A stretch of 40,664 nt of DNA from Flavobacteriales bacterium (lineage in GTDB: Bacteria; Bacteroidota; Bacteroidia; Flavobacteriales; Flavobacteriaceae). Numbering within the stretch: position 1 is the stretch's first letter; every line of letters starts with the position of its first letter. Location: assembly GCA_027039975.1 (NCBI GenBank), contig JALWFE010000055.1:1-40664 (forward strand), given 5' to 3'. The translations under genes and the position numbers were made by a program. The notes under the pieces are model-generated. The model searched no databases. It was given only the letters and a program-made list of their open reading frames with translations, and had not been told where the DNA came from. This document shows positions 14,040 through 23,141 of the stretch, in pieces.

Positions 14040-16388
14040 ATGAAACATTTTTTTGTCATTTTTTTATTTTTTATTTTGTCAAATATCCAATCCCAACAAA
14101 AATTTACCGTCAGCGGTACGGTTACCGATGCCAAAACCGGTGAAACTTTGATGGGGGTGAATATTTTTGTCAAATCCAATCCGCAAAAAGGGGTGGTCTC
14201 CAATTATTACGGATATTACGCATTGAGTTTGCCGGCCGGGACTTACACGTTGGTTTTCAGTTATTTGGGATATAAAGATGAAGAAATCACCATTAATTTG
14301 CAAGAAGATATCAAACGTGATATAAAGCTGATACCGGTTCCCGAAACTTTGGGAGAAGTGGTTGTTACCGGCAAAAAAACGAAAATCCGCAATGTGCGTT
14401 CCACGGTTCTCGGTACACATGATTTACAAATTAAAAGAATAGAAAATTTGCCTGTTTTATTGGGTGAAAAAGATATATTGAAAATCATCCAGTTGTTACC
14501 CGGGGTCAAACCGGCGGGCGAAGGTCAATCCGGTTTTTATGTACGGGGTGGAAATATCGACGAGAATTTGATTTTACTGGATGAAGCGCCGGTTTACAAC
14601 GCATCGCATTTGTTGGGATTTTTCTCGGTTTTTAATGCCGATGTTATCCGTGATGTCAAATTGTACAAAGGGCATATCCCGGCACGGTACGGCAGCCGGT
14701 TGTCATCGGTATTGGAGATGCGGATGAAGGAAGGGAATAATAAAAAACTGCACGGCCAAGGCGGTATCGGCTTGATATCGTCGCGCTTTGCTTTGGAGGC
14801 CCCTATCGTTAAAGACAAATCGTCTTTTTTGATATCCGGACGCCGGACTTATGTGGATTTGTTGTTCAAAGCCATTACCAACGACCAAGATATCAACAAT
14901 ATGGGATTGTATTTTTACGATTTGAATCTCAAAACCAATTGGCGTTTCAACGCTAATAACCGTGTGTTTCTGTCGGGTTATTTCGGACGGGATGTGTTCG
15001 GGGTTAAAGAAGAGGAAAGTAAATTCGGTTTTTCGTGGGGTAATGCAACCACAACTTTGCGTTTCAATCATATTTTTAACAGCCGTTTGTTTTCTAATAC
15101 ATCGTTGATTTTCAGCGATTATAATTATCTTATCAAATTGGAATCCAGAGATTTTACAGAGTTTTTCTTTTCTTTGGGCGCCGGTATTCAAGATCTGACT
15201 TTAAAAAATGATTTTAATTATTACTTAAACGATAGACATAAGATTAACTTCGGGCTTGATATCACGCATCATACTTTGAGACCCAGTACTTTTAGGTCCA
15301 GCGAATTTAATGAAGTGCTTGACCGGTTAAATTTAATAAACCGCTATGCTTTTGAAAATGCTTTGTATCTTTCGGACGAATACAGTATTTCCAATAAACT
15401 GAAAGTTTATTACGGCCTCCGATACACGAATTTTATTCATCTGGGTGGTGGCAATTTTACCAAATACGATGCCCAAGGTAACGAGGAATTTACCAAGCAT
15501 TATGACCGCTGGAAAGCGGTTAAAACTTTTCACGGTTTGGCCCCACGTATCAGTATCAGTTATGCTTTTGACGAGGAGCAATCTGTCAAAACGGCTTTTG
15601 CCAAAACCTATCAATTTTTACATCTGATGAGTAATTCTTCATCGGCCAATCCGACGGATGTCTGGATGCCCAGCGGTTTGAATATTCCGGCTCAAACTTC
15701 TTATCAGGCTTCTGCTGGATATTTTAGAAATTTAAAAGATGGAAAACTGGAATTTTCAGCCGAAATCTATTATAAAACCATGCATAATGTCGTGGATTAC
15801 AAGACGGGTACCCAAATTACACTCAATCCCGAAGTGGAAAAAGATTTGCTTTACGGTCAAGGTAAAGCTTACGGATTGGAATTATTGTTCCAAAAAAAAC
15901 AAGGTAGGTTAAACGGTTGGTTATCATATACTTTATCCCGTTCCCTCAAACAATTTGACGGTATCAATAACGGGAAATGGTTCTCCGCCAGGCAAGATCG
16001 CATTCACGACATTTCGTTGGTCATGAATTACAGATTATTTCCACAAGTCGATTTGGGGCTCGTTTGGGTCTATTATACCGGCAATGCCGTGACATTTCCT
16101 GCCGGATTTTATCAAATAAACGGACACGAATACCCATATTTCACGGAACGAAACGGTGGTAGAATGCCCGATTATCATCGTTTGGATCTTTCAGTAACTC
16201 TGCACAACAAACCGGGTAAAAAATTCCGTTCAAGTTGGAATTTTGCCCTTTACAATGCTTACGGCCGTCTCAATCCGTATATTATTTATTTCCGTGAAGA
16301 TTGGGAACATCAAAGCCGGAATTTAAAAGCCCGTCAAATTACATTGTTCAGATGGGTACCGTCTATAACTTATAATTTTAAATTTTAA
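14040..16388 (+). CDS. TonB-dependent outer-membrane receptor with carboxypeptidase-like domain
   Basis: This outer-membrane importer is powered by TonB. From the ATG at 14040 it has 782 residues and begins with a signal peptide (MKHFFVIFLFFILSNIQSQ). A CarboxypepD_reg-like domain follows at about 20-105 (VSGTVTDAKTGETLMGVNIF). The plug domain contains LPGVKPAGEGQSGFYVRGG and LILLDEAPVYNASH, and a long beta-barrel ends in aromatic YNFKF. A start at 13989 would add 17 residues before the signal peptide and would precede the promoter box, so I prefer 14040. The next gene, 4 bases downstream, encodes a DUF4249 lipoprotein, its usual partner, so the two form an uptake pair. The substrate cannot be told from sequence; it is not a standard SusC, because no SusD follows. 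Confidence 0.93.
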   Translation: MKHFFVIFLFFILSNIQSQQKFTVSGTVTDAKTGETLMGVNIFVKSNPQKGVVSNYYGYYALSLPAGTYTLVFSYLGYKDEEITINLQEDIKRDIKLIPVPETLGEVVVTGKKTKIRNVRSTVLGTHDLQIKRIENLPVLLGEKDILKIIQLLPGVKPAGEGQSGFYVRGGNIDENLILLDEAPVYNASHLLGFFSVFNADVIRDVKLYKGHIPARYGSRLSSVLEMRMKEGNNKKLHGQGGIGLISSRFALEAPIVKDKSSFLISGRRTYVDLLFKAITNDQDINNMGLYFYDLNLKTNWRFNANNRVFLSGYFGRDVFGVKEEESKFGFSWGNATTTLRFNHIFNSRLFSNTSLIFSDYNYLIKLESRDFTEFFFSLGAGIQDLTLKNDFNYYLNDRHKINFGLDITHHTLRPSTFRSSEFNEVLDRLNLINRYAFENALYLSDEYSISNKLKVYYGLRYTNFIHLGGGNFTKYDAQGNEEFTKHYDRWKAVKTFHGLAPRISISYAFDEEQSVKTAFAKTYQFLHLMSNSSSANPTDVWMPSGLNIPAQTSYQASAGYFRNLKDGKLEFSAEIYYKTMHNVVDYKTGTQITLNPEVEKDLLYGQGKAYGLELLFQKKQGRLNGWLSYTLSRSLKQFDGINNGKWFSARQDRIHDISLVMNYRLFPQVDLGLVWVYYTGNAVTFPAGFYQINGHEYPYFTERNGGRMPDYHRLDLSVTLHNKPGKKFRSSWNFALYNAYGRLNPYIIYFREDWEHQSRNLKARQITLFRWVPSITYNFKF

Positions 16389-16392
16389 GCCA

Positions 16393-17196
16393 ATGAAAAA
16401 AATCAGTTTTATATTGCTTGTACTTTTATTGTCAGTTGCTTGCGAAAAAGATGCCGATATCGAGATACAAGAAATGGATCCTGTACCCGTTATCGAAGGC
16501 AAATTTTCAAATTTTGCCCCGGATTCTTTCTTTAAAATAACAATGAGTAAAGGTTTTGAAAGAGATACTTATGGATACCGGCCGGTTATCGATGCCCAAT
16601 TAACCGTTACCGACAGTCAAGGACATATCATAAATTTTGTTCCCGGTAATGATAGTATTTACAGAACAACTTCCAACGGTATCCCCGGAGAAACTTATAC
16701 GTTGAAATTAATCAAAGGAAACCAACAATTGACAGCAAGCTCCACAATGCCTTCTTTGGTTCAAATTACCGATTTTGAATTTGTTACAGAAACAGACAAC
16801 GACGGGAATACCGAATACAAGTTGAAATTATATTTTGACGACCCACAAAGCCGGACGGATTATTATATGGTGCAAATTTTTTATCATGATTACACCGGTT
16901 TTTATCAATTGGATTCCGACATTTATTTTAATGATTACACTTATGATAAATCGGAACATTCATTGAGTTTATCAAATGTTTATGATAGCGGCCCGGGGGA
17001 TTATAAAGTCAAATTGTTTCATCTCAACAAAACTTATGTCGATTATTTGAACACTTTGGACCGGTTGGGTAATATGGGTTACGGCGACAGTCCTTTTCAA
17101 ATTTTTGTTCCGGGTAATCCCGAAACCAATGTGCAAGGAGGTATCGGGTATTTTGCAACTGTAGCTTTCGATAGTTTGATTAAGCATATTAATTGA
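16393..17196 (+). CDS. DUF4249 family outer-membrane lipoprotein
   Basis: The 267 residues begin with a lipoprotein signal ending in the lipobox SVAC (Cys17). The mature part has two beta-sandwich-like halves. The first covers PVIEGKFSNFAPDSFFKITM and DAQLTVTDSQGH, followed by IPGETYTLKLIKG. The C-terminal half is acidic and tyrosine-rich. This matches DUF4249, a family found next to carboxypeptidase-domain TonB receptors in Bacteroidota, probably as a surface accessory to uptake. It starts 4 bases after the receptor stop and is co-transcribed with it. The ligand is unknown. Confidence 0.85.
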   Translation: MKKISFILLVLLLSVACEKDADIEIQEMDPVPVIEGKFSNFAPDSFFKITMSKGFERDTYGYRPVIDAQLTVTDSQGHIINFVPGNDSIYRTTSNGIPGETYTLKLIKGNQQLTASSTMPSLVQITDFEFVTETDNDGNTEYKLKLYFDDPQSRTDYYMVQIFYHDYTGFYQLDSDIYFNDYTYDKSEHSLSLSNVYDSGPGDYKVKLFHLNKTYVDYLNTLDRLGNMGYGDSPFQIFVPGNPETNVQGGIGYFATVAFDSLIKHIN

Positions 17197-17238
17197 CCGG
17201 ACTTTTCTTTAATGATATTTGCCAAATAAATTATTATT

Positions 17239-18891
17239 ATGCTTGAAATTTTAGCGGTTTGGTTGTTTAGTTTGACTATTATCATAGCGCTCGGACGTAT
17301 TGTGCATTTTTTTCTTTTTAAGAAAGATGCCGGTATGCAAAATTTCTTGCTTTTTAACGGGCTGTTTGCATATATGTTGTTGATTTGGTTGATATTGTAT
17401 TTTTATGGTTTTTCTTTGATATTTCAAATTTTTTTCTTTGTCTTTTCAATTATTTTTTTGATATACCGTCCGGAATTTGTAAGAACCATTTGGCATGTTT
17501 TTAAAAAATTTTCACTTTCGGATAAAATATTACTTTTCATCATATTAATTGTAGTTTTGATGTTGAGTGCCGCTTTTTCGAGTTTACCTGACAACGAAAG
17601 TTATTATATCCAGACTGTTAAATGGGCAAACGAACAAGGTTTTATTAAAGGTTTGATGAATATTCATCCGTTTTTAGGACAATTTTCCGGCTGGCATATC
17701 TTACAAGCCGGCTGTAATCTTCATTATAAATCTTTAACTTTTAACGATTTAAACGGTTTGTTTCTCTTGATTTTTGTTTTTTATTGGTTGCAAACAGTTC
17801 GTAAATACGGATTAAAACAAACTTATTGGTTTGTAATTTTTCCGGTGGTATCGGTGCTGACAGTTTTTTTTATTGATAGCCCTTCACCCGATTTGTCAGT
17901 TGCTTTGTTGTCATTAATCGTCTTCGATTTATTTATTATAAACTTTAAACATTTCAATATCAATCTGTTTATTGAGATGTTTTTATTAGCGAGCCTCAGT
18001 TTCCTTATAAAACCGACGGCTGTCATAAATGTTATTCCGGTTTTGATTTTATGGTGGCGATACCGCCGGATTCTCAACGTTTATTCCATGAAAATGTTGA
18101 TTCTCGGTCTGATATTGTTGAGTTTGTGGTTTAGTAAAAATTATATTGTCACCGGTTATATTTTTTATCCCTTTGATTTGTTGGGTGATTTAGTTAAACC
18201 GGTTTGGCAATACCCGCGGGAATTAATGCAATATATATCACAACTCGGACAACGAGAAAACATGGCTTTATCTTTAAGCGGTCATTTGATAACCGGATTT
18301 TGGCAGTGGCTACGGCAACCCGGCATCCATCAAATTATCAATCCGTTGATAGTCATATTGCTTGTTTTATATCCGGTGATTTTAGTGCTCAAAAAACAAA
18401 AATTAAAAATTTCAAATCCATATTGGCTTCTGTATTTAACAGGATCGATTTATTTTATGATTATTTTGTTTATCAGTCCCAATTTCCGTTTTTATCTTTC
18501 GTTTTTGCTTTTTTTGGCAATGAGTATCAAAGCATTCTCAGGCTCACAACTCAATTTTAAATACTTCAATACCTTTGGTTGGATTTTATTTATTTTTGCC
18601 GGTATTTTTTTATCCCTGCGTCAGCATTTCGGTTTAAAAAATATTATTACACCCCGGCCGGTTTCAAGTTTGAATGTTCCCTTTAAGACGGAGAGTGTCG
18701 GTAATCTTGAATATCATTATCCGGATGATAGCCGGTTGTTTTGGCAGACGGGTGATGCGCCTTTACCGGCAGTTCATAAACGACAGATTGCGTTTTTTTG
18801 GCAAAATTTTAATATAGTGCCACAACAAAGTCCGGATAAAAAATATTATTACAGTAAACCGGTGAGGAATCCGAAAAAAAAACATTTCTAA
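17239..18891 (+). CDS. Polytopic membrane protein of the LIC_10190-like type
   Basis: The 550 residues contain about 11-12 hydrophobic helices. A conserved loop after the third or fourth helix reads SLPDNESYYIQTVKWANEQG and continues to HPFLGQFSGWHILQAGCN. That pattern (aspartate-rich first periplasmic loop, then a glycosyltransferase-like membrane fold) resembles the family called LIC_10190, often near surface-glycan genes. The C-terminal roughly 80 residues are soluble and aromatic-rich. It starts 42 bases after the DUF4249 gene on the same strand and is followed by a convergent nucleotide-sugar dehydrogenase, which fits a surface polysaccharide role. That role is inferred only. The assignment comes from memory of the family and should be confirmed by profile search. 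Confidence 0.6.
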   Translation: MLEILAVWLFSLTIIIALGRIVHFFLFKKDAGMQNFLLFNGLFAYMLLIWLILYFYGFSLIFQIFFFVFSIIFLIYRPEFVRTIWHVFKKFSLSDKILLFIILIVVLMLSAAFSSLPDNESYYIQTVKWANEQGFIKGLMNIHPFLGQFSGWHILQAGCNLHYKSLTFNDLNGLFLLIFVFYWLQTVRKYGLKQTYWFVIFPVVSVLTVFFIDSPSPDLSVALLSLIVFDLFIINFKHFNINLFIEMFLLASLSFLIKPTAVINVIPVLILWWRYRRILNVYSMKMLILGLILLSLWFSKNYIVTGYIFYPFDLLGDLVKPVWQYPRELMQYISQLGQRENMALSLSGHLITGFWQWLRQPGIHQIINPLIVILLVLYPVILVLKKQKLKISNPYWLLYLTGSIYFMIILFISPNFRFYLSFLLFLAMSIKAFSGSQLNFKYFNTFGWILFIFAGIFLSLRQHFGLKNIITPRPVSSLNVPFKTESVGNLEYHYPDDSRLFWQTGDAPLPAVHKRQIAFFWQNFNIVPQQSPDKKYYYSKPVRNPKKKHF

Positions 18892-18922
18892 CGCCTTGTC
18901 ACTTTTTACATTGGTCTGAAAA

Positions 18923-20209
18923 TCAAAGTCTCATATCACTTTTTTCTTTCGGATAAATGGCTTTGACATCGTAAATCAAAGCATTATCATTGGTATATTT
19001 TTCCAGATCGAGATTTTTAAATTCATTATGAGCGACCACTGCTATGACGGCATCGTATTTTTTATCGGTATTTTCGATGTTTGAAATCAAATCCAATCCG
19101 TATTCTTCTTTTACTTCTTCCGGTGATGCCCAAGGGTCAAATACATCGATATTCATTTGATAATCTTGCAGTTCCCTGACAACATCAATAGCTCTGGAAT
19201 TGCGGATGTCAGGACAATTTTCCTTGAATGTTATACCTAAAACCAACACATTGGCATTTTTGATTTCCAAACCTTTTTTCAACATCATTTTAATCGTTTC
19301 TTGGGCTACGAATTGTCCCATACTGTCGTTTAAACGGCGTCCGGCTAAAATGATTTCCGGATTGTAATCGTATTCTTTGGCTTTGTGAGCCAGATAATAG
19401 GGATCTATACCGATACAATGCCCCCCAACCAATCCGGGGCGGAACGGTAAAAAATTCCATTTGGTACCGGCCGCTTCCAAAACTTCTATCGTGTCTATTT
19501 CCAACAAACGGAAAATTTTGGACAATTCATTGACGAATGCGATATTGATATCCCGTTGCGCATTTTCAATTACCTTGGCCGCTTCTGCTACTTTGATGGA
19601 CGAAGCTTTATGCGTACCCGCAGTGATAATACTTTTGTAAAGTTGGTCGATTTCTTCTGCAATTTCAGGTGTGGATCCCGAAGTAACCTTTAAAATTTTT
19701 GTTACCGTATGTTCTTTGTCTCCCGGATTGATACGTTCGGGGGAATAACCGGCATAAAAATCCGTGTTATACTTTAATCCGGACTCTTTTTCCAAAATCG
19801 GGACGCATTCTTCTTCGGTAGCGCCCGGAAATACCGTTGATTCGTAAATGACGATATCGCCTTTTTTCAACACTTTTCCAACACTTTCACTGGCTTTGTA
19901 AAGAGGGGTCAAATCCGGAATTTTATGTTTGTCGATAGGTGTGGGAACCGTGACAATATAAATTTGAGCATCAACTATATCTTGCAAGTTATCTGTCAGA
20001 GATAACCCCTTTTTGTCAAAATCATTTACCAAAACGCTTTTTAATTGTTCTTCGGACACTTCCAGTGTGTCATCGATACCTTTTTTAAGTTCAGATACCC
20101 GTTTCGAATTGATATCAAATCCCACAACTTTATATTTTGTAGCAAAAGCTGCTGCCAATGGCAATCCGACATACCCCAAGCCGATAACGGCAATTTTTTT
20201 GTCGTACAT
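18923..20209 (-). CDS. Nucleotide-sugar 6-dehydrogenase (UDP-HexNAc type)
   Basis: This NAD-dependent enzyme oxidises C6 of a UDP-sugar to the uronic acid for surface polysaccharide synthesis. The 428 residues show the N-terminal Rossmann motif GLGYVGLPLA (10-19), the central-domain stretch AEAAKVIENAQRDINIAFVN, and the active-site segment GLVGGHCIGIDPYYL with catalytic Cys265. The GGHCIGIDPYYL form and the NAQRDINIA segment point to the TviB/WbpO/CapL branch acting on UDP-GlcNAc or UDP-GalNAc, rather than UDP-glucose dehydrogenase. The exact substrate is uncertain. It is transcribed alone, divergently from the methyltransferase-like gene, from a TATCTTTG box 46 bases upstream of its ATG. Confidence 0.9.
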   Translation of the reverse strand: MYDKKIAVIGLGYVGLPLAAAFATKYKVVGFDINSKRVSELKKGIDDTLEVSEEQLKSVLVNDFDKKGLSLTDNLQDIVDAQIYIVTVPTPIDKHKIPDLTPLYKASESVGKVLKKGDIVIYESTVFPGATEEECVPILEKESGLKYNTDFYAGYSPERINPGDKEHTVTKILKVTSGSTPEIAEEIDQLYKSIITAGTHKASSIKVAEAAKVIENAQRDINIAFVNELSKIFRLLEIDTIEVLEAAGTKWNFLPFRPGLVGGHCIGIDPYYLAHKAKEYDYNPEIILAGRRLNDSMGQFVAQETIKMMLKKGLEIKNANVLVLGITFKENCPDIRNSRAIDVVRELQDYQMNIDVFDPWASPEEVKEEYGLDLISNIENTDKKYDAVIAVVAHNEFKNLDLEKYTNDNALIYDVKAIYPKEKSDMRL

Positions 20210-20255
20210 AGAAATAAATTTTAGGTCAATAGATAAATTGCTTAATTTTGGGCAA

Positions 20256-20263
20256 CAAAGATA
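20256..20263 (-). promoter_or_regulatory. -7 promoter box of the sugar dehydrogenase gene (TATCTTTG)
   Basis: The minus strand reads TATCTTTG, an exact and frequently reused form of TAnnTTTG in this window, 46 bases before the ATG at 20209. Confidence 0.55.
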
Positions 20264-20277
20264 AGATTTATTAACAA

Positions 20278-20802
20278 ATGAAAAAAATTGGCAAAGAAAA
20301 TATTTTCAGGATCGTTATGTGGCTATTGTTTTTAGTAGGCGGTGCTGTTTTGAGCATACATTATGACAAAATTTATTTTTACGATTGGTTCAACAGCACA
20401 AAATTTCATGTTGCTACAATGATTCCCGGTTACATTTTGTTAAAAACAATTATCAAAGTCAGTCGCAATACCGGACGATATTTGGCCAAACACGGTAGGG
20501 AAGGTGATTTGCCGCCTTTGGAAGTAAATAAGTTGGTAACAACGGGCATTTACGGTTGCATGCGTCATCCGATGCATTTCGGATTGATATTTTTTCCGTT
20601 AGCTTTTGCTTTGTTAGTCGGTAGCCCGGTTTTTATCATGATTTTGGCGCCTTTCGAAATACTTTTGCTGGTGCTGATGATTAAATTTTACGAAGAACCT
20701 CAGGCCCGGAAAAAATTCGGACAAGCTTATGACGAATATAAAAAACAAGTGCCGTTTTTTAGTTTAAAATGTATCAGACAGTTACTAGTATCAAGTAGCT
20801 AG
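20278..20802 (+). CDS. Isoprenylcysteine methyltransferase-like (ICMT/NnrU-type) membrane protein
   Basis: The 174 residues have about four membrane helices. The conserved C-terminal catalytic region is KLVTTGIYGCMRHPMHFGL (88-106), followed by FYEEPQARKKFGQAYDEYKK. The RHP and EEP...FG..Y..Y patterns define the ICMT/PEMT-like methyltransferase superfamily, which uses S-adenosylmethionine at the membrane face. The bacterial substrate is unknown. The gene starts within 70 bases of the divergent dehydrogenase gene, and nothing else on its strand is coupled to it. The start is the only in-frame ATG before the first helix. Confidence 0.75.
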   Translation: MKKIGKENIFRIVMWLLFLVGGAVLSIHYDKIYFYDWFNSTKFHVATMIPGYILLKTIIKVSRNTGRYLAKHGREGDLPPLEVNKLVTTGIYGCMRHPMHFGLIFFPLAFALLVGSPVFIMILAPFEILLLVLMIKFYEEPQARKKFGQAYDEYKKQVPFFSLKCIRQLLVSSS

Positions 20803-20818
20803 TAACAAGTATCAAGTG
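20782..20818. repeat. AGTATCAAGT / AGTAACAAGT tandem repeat
   Basis: Degenerate units ACTAGTATCAAGTAGCTAGTA and ACAAGTATCAAGTG lie at the 3' end of the methyltransferase-like gene and just after it. The same unit type occurs after the heptamer array at 24917-24950. Confidence 0.5.
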
Positions 20819-20846
20819 AAATGACGTGATATTCTGTTCCTCATTT

Positions 20847-20878
20847 CATCAACTCATCAATTCATCAATTCATCAATT
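20847..20878. repeat. Octamer tandem repeat CATCAATT x4
   Basis: One CATCAACT and three exact CATCAATT units stand in tandem, 58 bases before the next start codon. Confidence 0.75.
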
Positions 20879-20935
20879 CAAAAACCTATTCCTTTTTTTC
20901 GTAATTTAGCATTTTAATTTAATAAAAATCAAATT

Positions 20936-21703
20936 ATGAAGAAAAAATCCTATTTACTCGTATTTTTATTACCGGTATATTTATTACTCTCAACTTCAAA
21001 CGGTGCACCTGCCGGTTTTACGGGGTCTCCCGGAGACAATAATTATAAATGTGATCAGTGTCATTCATATAGCGGGAGTGGATATTCTCCAACGTTTGAT
21101 GTTACCGGAATTCCTGCCAACGGTTACCAACCCGGACAAACTTATCAATTGACACTAAGCGTCTCCAATGTCAGTACCGCCCGTATGGGATTTGAAGCTT
21201 GTGTGGAAAATGCTTCGAATCAGAAACAAGGGACATTTAATAATTCTGATGCAACTACACAAGCCATTCAAGGCAATACCTATATTACACATACATCTTT
21301 AGGTAACATGCAAACTCAATGGACTTTTGATTGGACGGCGCCGTCCGGCTCGCAAGGTGATTTGACGTTGTATTTTGCAGTTAATATGGCTAATGGAGAT
21401 GGTTCGACTTTCGGTGATTATATTCAAACCGGTTCGGTCAGTATCCCGGAAGACACCAATTCTTTAAAGGAAATAGATGCCAATCAAATAGTTGTTTATC
21501 CCAACCCTGTCAATGATTTTATCAATCTTTCGACCGGAGATTATCAATTTAATAAAGCTGAGATTCAGGATATTTCCGGCAAAATTTATCCCGTTTCTTT
21601 ACAAAATAACCGGATAGATGTTTCCTTTTTACCTGCCGGGACTTATATTTTAAAGCTTCAAAATCAGCAATTTAAGTCGGCAAAACAATTTATCAAAAAA
21701 TAA
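20936..21703 (+). CDS. T9SS-exported choice-of-anchor V protein with CxxCH motif
   Basis: The 255 residues begin with a signal peptide ([20 protein letters not shown]). A Reeler-like choice-of-anchor V domain follows at about 25-175, starting [21 protein letters not shown] type A T9SS C-terminal sorting domain ends the protein ([14 protein letters not shown], then [11 protein letters not shown] and FIKK). The CDQCH sequence at residues 39-43 fits the c-type heme motif CxxCH, which is a regular feature of this domain's N-terminus. Whether heme is attached is not known. The protein should be secreted through the outer membrane by the PorSS/T9SS machinery and anchored at the surface. It is monocistronic, upstream of the ribosomal operon, and its substrate or partner is unknown. 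Confidence 0.82.
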   Translation: MKKKSYLLVFLLPVYLLLSTSNGAPAGFTGSPGDNNYKCDQCHSYSGSGYSPTFDVTGIPANGYQPGQTYQLTLSVSNVSTARMGFEACVENASNQKQGTFNNSDATTQAIQGNTYITHTSLGNMQTQWTFDWTAPSGSQGDLTLYFAVNMANGDGSTFGDYIQTGSVSIPEDTNSLKEIDANQIVVYPNPVNDFINLSTGDYQFNKAEIQDISGKIYPVSLQNNRIDVSFLPAGTYILKLQNQQFKSAKQFIKK

Positions 21704-21726
21704 AACGGATTTACAGGAATATTTTT

Positions 21727-21734
21727 TATCTTTG
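21727..21734 (+). promoter_or_regulatory. rpsF operon -7 promoter box (TATCTTTG)
   Basis: TATCTTTG matches TAnnTTTG exactly and lies 28 bases before the rpsF ATG, consistent with a strong constitutive promoter for ribosomal genes. Confidence 0.65.
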
Positions 21735-21762
21735 CAGGCACTTTAAAATTAAAATAAATATT

Positions 21763-22104
21763 ATGAATCATTATGAAACTGTTTTCATTTTAACTCCCGT
21801 TTTATCTGATGATCAGGTAAAGGAAGCAGTCAAAAAATTTGAAGATTTTTTAACTTCCAAAGGCGGCGAGATAGTATGGAAAGAAGATTGGGGGCTTAAA
21901 AAATTGGCTTACCCTATCCAACACAAGAAAACCGGGTTTTATCATTTGATTGAGTTCAAATTGAACCCGGAGGATGTTAAAGACTTGGATTTGTCTTTTA
22001 GGAGAGATGAACGTGTGATGCGTCATTTGATTGTCAAACTGGACAAATACGGCATTGAATGGGCCGAAAAAAGAAGAGAAAAAATTAAAGAATCTAAAAA
22101 ATAA
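21763..22104 (+). CDS. rpsF: 30S ribosomal protein S6
   Basis: The 113 residues start [20 protein letters not shown], the universal S6 beginning. They contain [20 protein letters not shown], the S6 core strand, followed by [18 protein letters not shown]6 pairs with S18 in the platform of the small subunit and may be modified by glutamylation in some bacteria; no RimK is seen here. It is the first gene of the rpsF-rpsR-rplI operon and is 6 bases from rpsR, with no ssb between them. The C-terminal extension ends in [11 protein letters not shown]. Confidence 0.98.
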   Translation: MNHYETVFILTPVLSDDQVKEAVKKFEDFLTSKGGEIVWKEDWGLKKLAYPIQHKKTGFYHLIEFKLNPEDVKDLDLSFRRDERVMRHLIVKLDKYGIEWAEKRREKIKESKK

Positions 22105-22110
22105 TAAGAT

Positions 22111-22404
22111 ATGTCAAGTTTAGATCAAAGTTCAGGAAAACAATCCGAAATCAGATATTTAACCCAATTGGAAATTGAGGTTAAACCTAAAAGAAAGAAA
22201 TATTGCCGTTTTAAAAAATACGGTATCAAATATATCGATTACAAAGACCCCGATTTCTTAATGAAATTTGTTAACGAACAAGGTAAAATTTTACCGCGTC
22301 GTATTACCGGAACTTCTTTAAAATATCAAAGAAGATTAGCTAAGGCTATCAAAAGAGCGCGTCATTTGGCTTTGATGCCTTTTGTAGGAGATATGTTAAA
22401 ATAA
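22111..22404 (+). CDS. rpsR: 30S ribosomal protein S18
   Basis: The 97 residues contain the S18 signature: [20 protein letters not shown], then [20 protein letters not shown] and [19 protein letters not shown]. The N-terminal roughly 28 residues ([20 protein letters not shown]...) extend beyond the shorter E. coli form, as is common in Flavobacteriia. A single Cys is kept where zinc-binding forms have more. S18 binds next to S6 on the platform. The gene is 6 bases after rpsF and 13 bases before rplI. Confidence 0.98.
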   Translation: MSSLDQSSGKQSEIRYLTQLEIEVKPKRKKYCRFKKYGIKYIDYKDPDFLMKFVNEQGKILPRRITGTSLKYQRRLAKAIKRARHLALMPFVGDMLK

Positions 22405-22417
22405 AAAAGAAGAAACG

Positions 22418-22987
22418 ATGGAAATCATATTATTAAAAGACGTTGAAAATTTGGGTTTTGCCGATGATATCGTTACGGTTAAAAACGGTTACGGCAGGAA
22501 TTATCTCATTCCGAAAGGTTATGCCATATTGGCAACGCCTTCCGCTAAAAAGGTTTTGGCCGAAAAATTAAAGCAAAGAGCTTTTAAAGAAAAACATATA
22601 GTGGAAGAAGCACAAAAATTGGCCGAAAAATTGAAAGCTTTACAAATAAAAATTCCTGCCAAGGTCGGTGCCGGTGATAAATTGTTCGGTTCGGTTAATA
22701 ATCAGGATTTAGCCGAAGTTTTAGCCAAAGAAGGTTTTGATATTGAAAAAAAATATATACAGGTTATTGGTGGAAATGTTAAACGTATCGGAAAATACAA
22801 TGCTAAAATACGTTTACACAGAGATGTGATTGTGGATTTGGAGTTTGAAGTAACGCCGATTCGTGATGAAAAAGCTATTGCTGAAGCGAAAGCTGTAGCT
22901 GCCGCCGAAGCAAAACAAGCAGAAACCGCAAAAGCAGAAGGTCAAAAGGAAGAAAATACTACTACGGAAGCAGAAACTGCCGAATAA
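22418..22987 (+). CDS. rplI: 50S ribosomal protein L9
   Basis: The N-terminal domain MEIILLKDVENLGFADDIVT with KNGYGRNYLIPKGYAI is the classic L9 start. A long connecting helix (about 50-75) leads to a C-terminal rRNA-binding domain ending near residue 148. At 189 residues it exceeds the usual roughly 150 by an Ala/Glu/Lys-rich tail (about 151-189). That tail is likely disordered and is encoded by repetitive codons (GCA/GAA). It closes the ribosomal operon and a strong hairpin terminator follows 28 bases after its stop. Confidence 0.97.
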   Translation: MEIILLKDVENLGFADDIVTVKNGYGRNYLIPKGYAILATPSAKKVLAEKLKQRAFKEKHIVEEAQKLAEKLKALQIKIPAKVGAGDKLFGSVNNQDLAEVLAKEGFDIEKKYIQVIGGNVKRIGKYNAKIRLHRDVIVDLEFEVTPIRDEKAIAEAKAVAAAEAKQAETAKAEGQKEENTTTEAETAE

Positions 22988-23014
22988 GATAGTGTTTTTA
23001 TGATAAAAATAATT

Positions 23015-23047
23015 AAGGTCGCCATTTTGGCGACCTTGTTTGTTTTT
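23015..23047 (+). terminator. Terminator of the rpsF-rpsR-rplI operon
   Basis: A perfect 10-bp stem (AAGGTCGCCA with TGGCGACCTT, 3-base loop) is followed by GTTTGTTTTT. This is a textbook rho-independent terminator. Confidence 0.85.
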
Positions 23048-23059
23048 ATGTGATTTATG

Positions 23060-23083
23060 AAGGCAGGTTCTCAAAACCTCCTG
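23060..23083. repeat. Imperfect GCAGGTT/AACCTCCTG hairpin
   Basis: The sequence GGCAGGTTCTCAAAACCTCCTG folds with one bulged base. It lies between the convergent rplI and lysS genes and could end lysS transcription from the minus strand. A related TCAGGTTCTCAGT motif occurs at 37073-37085. Confidence 0.35.
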
Positions 23084-23141
23084 TCAGGTATTAAAAATTT
23101 GAGACTTTGGGTTTACAAAACTTATCCGGGAATTAAAAGTC

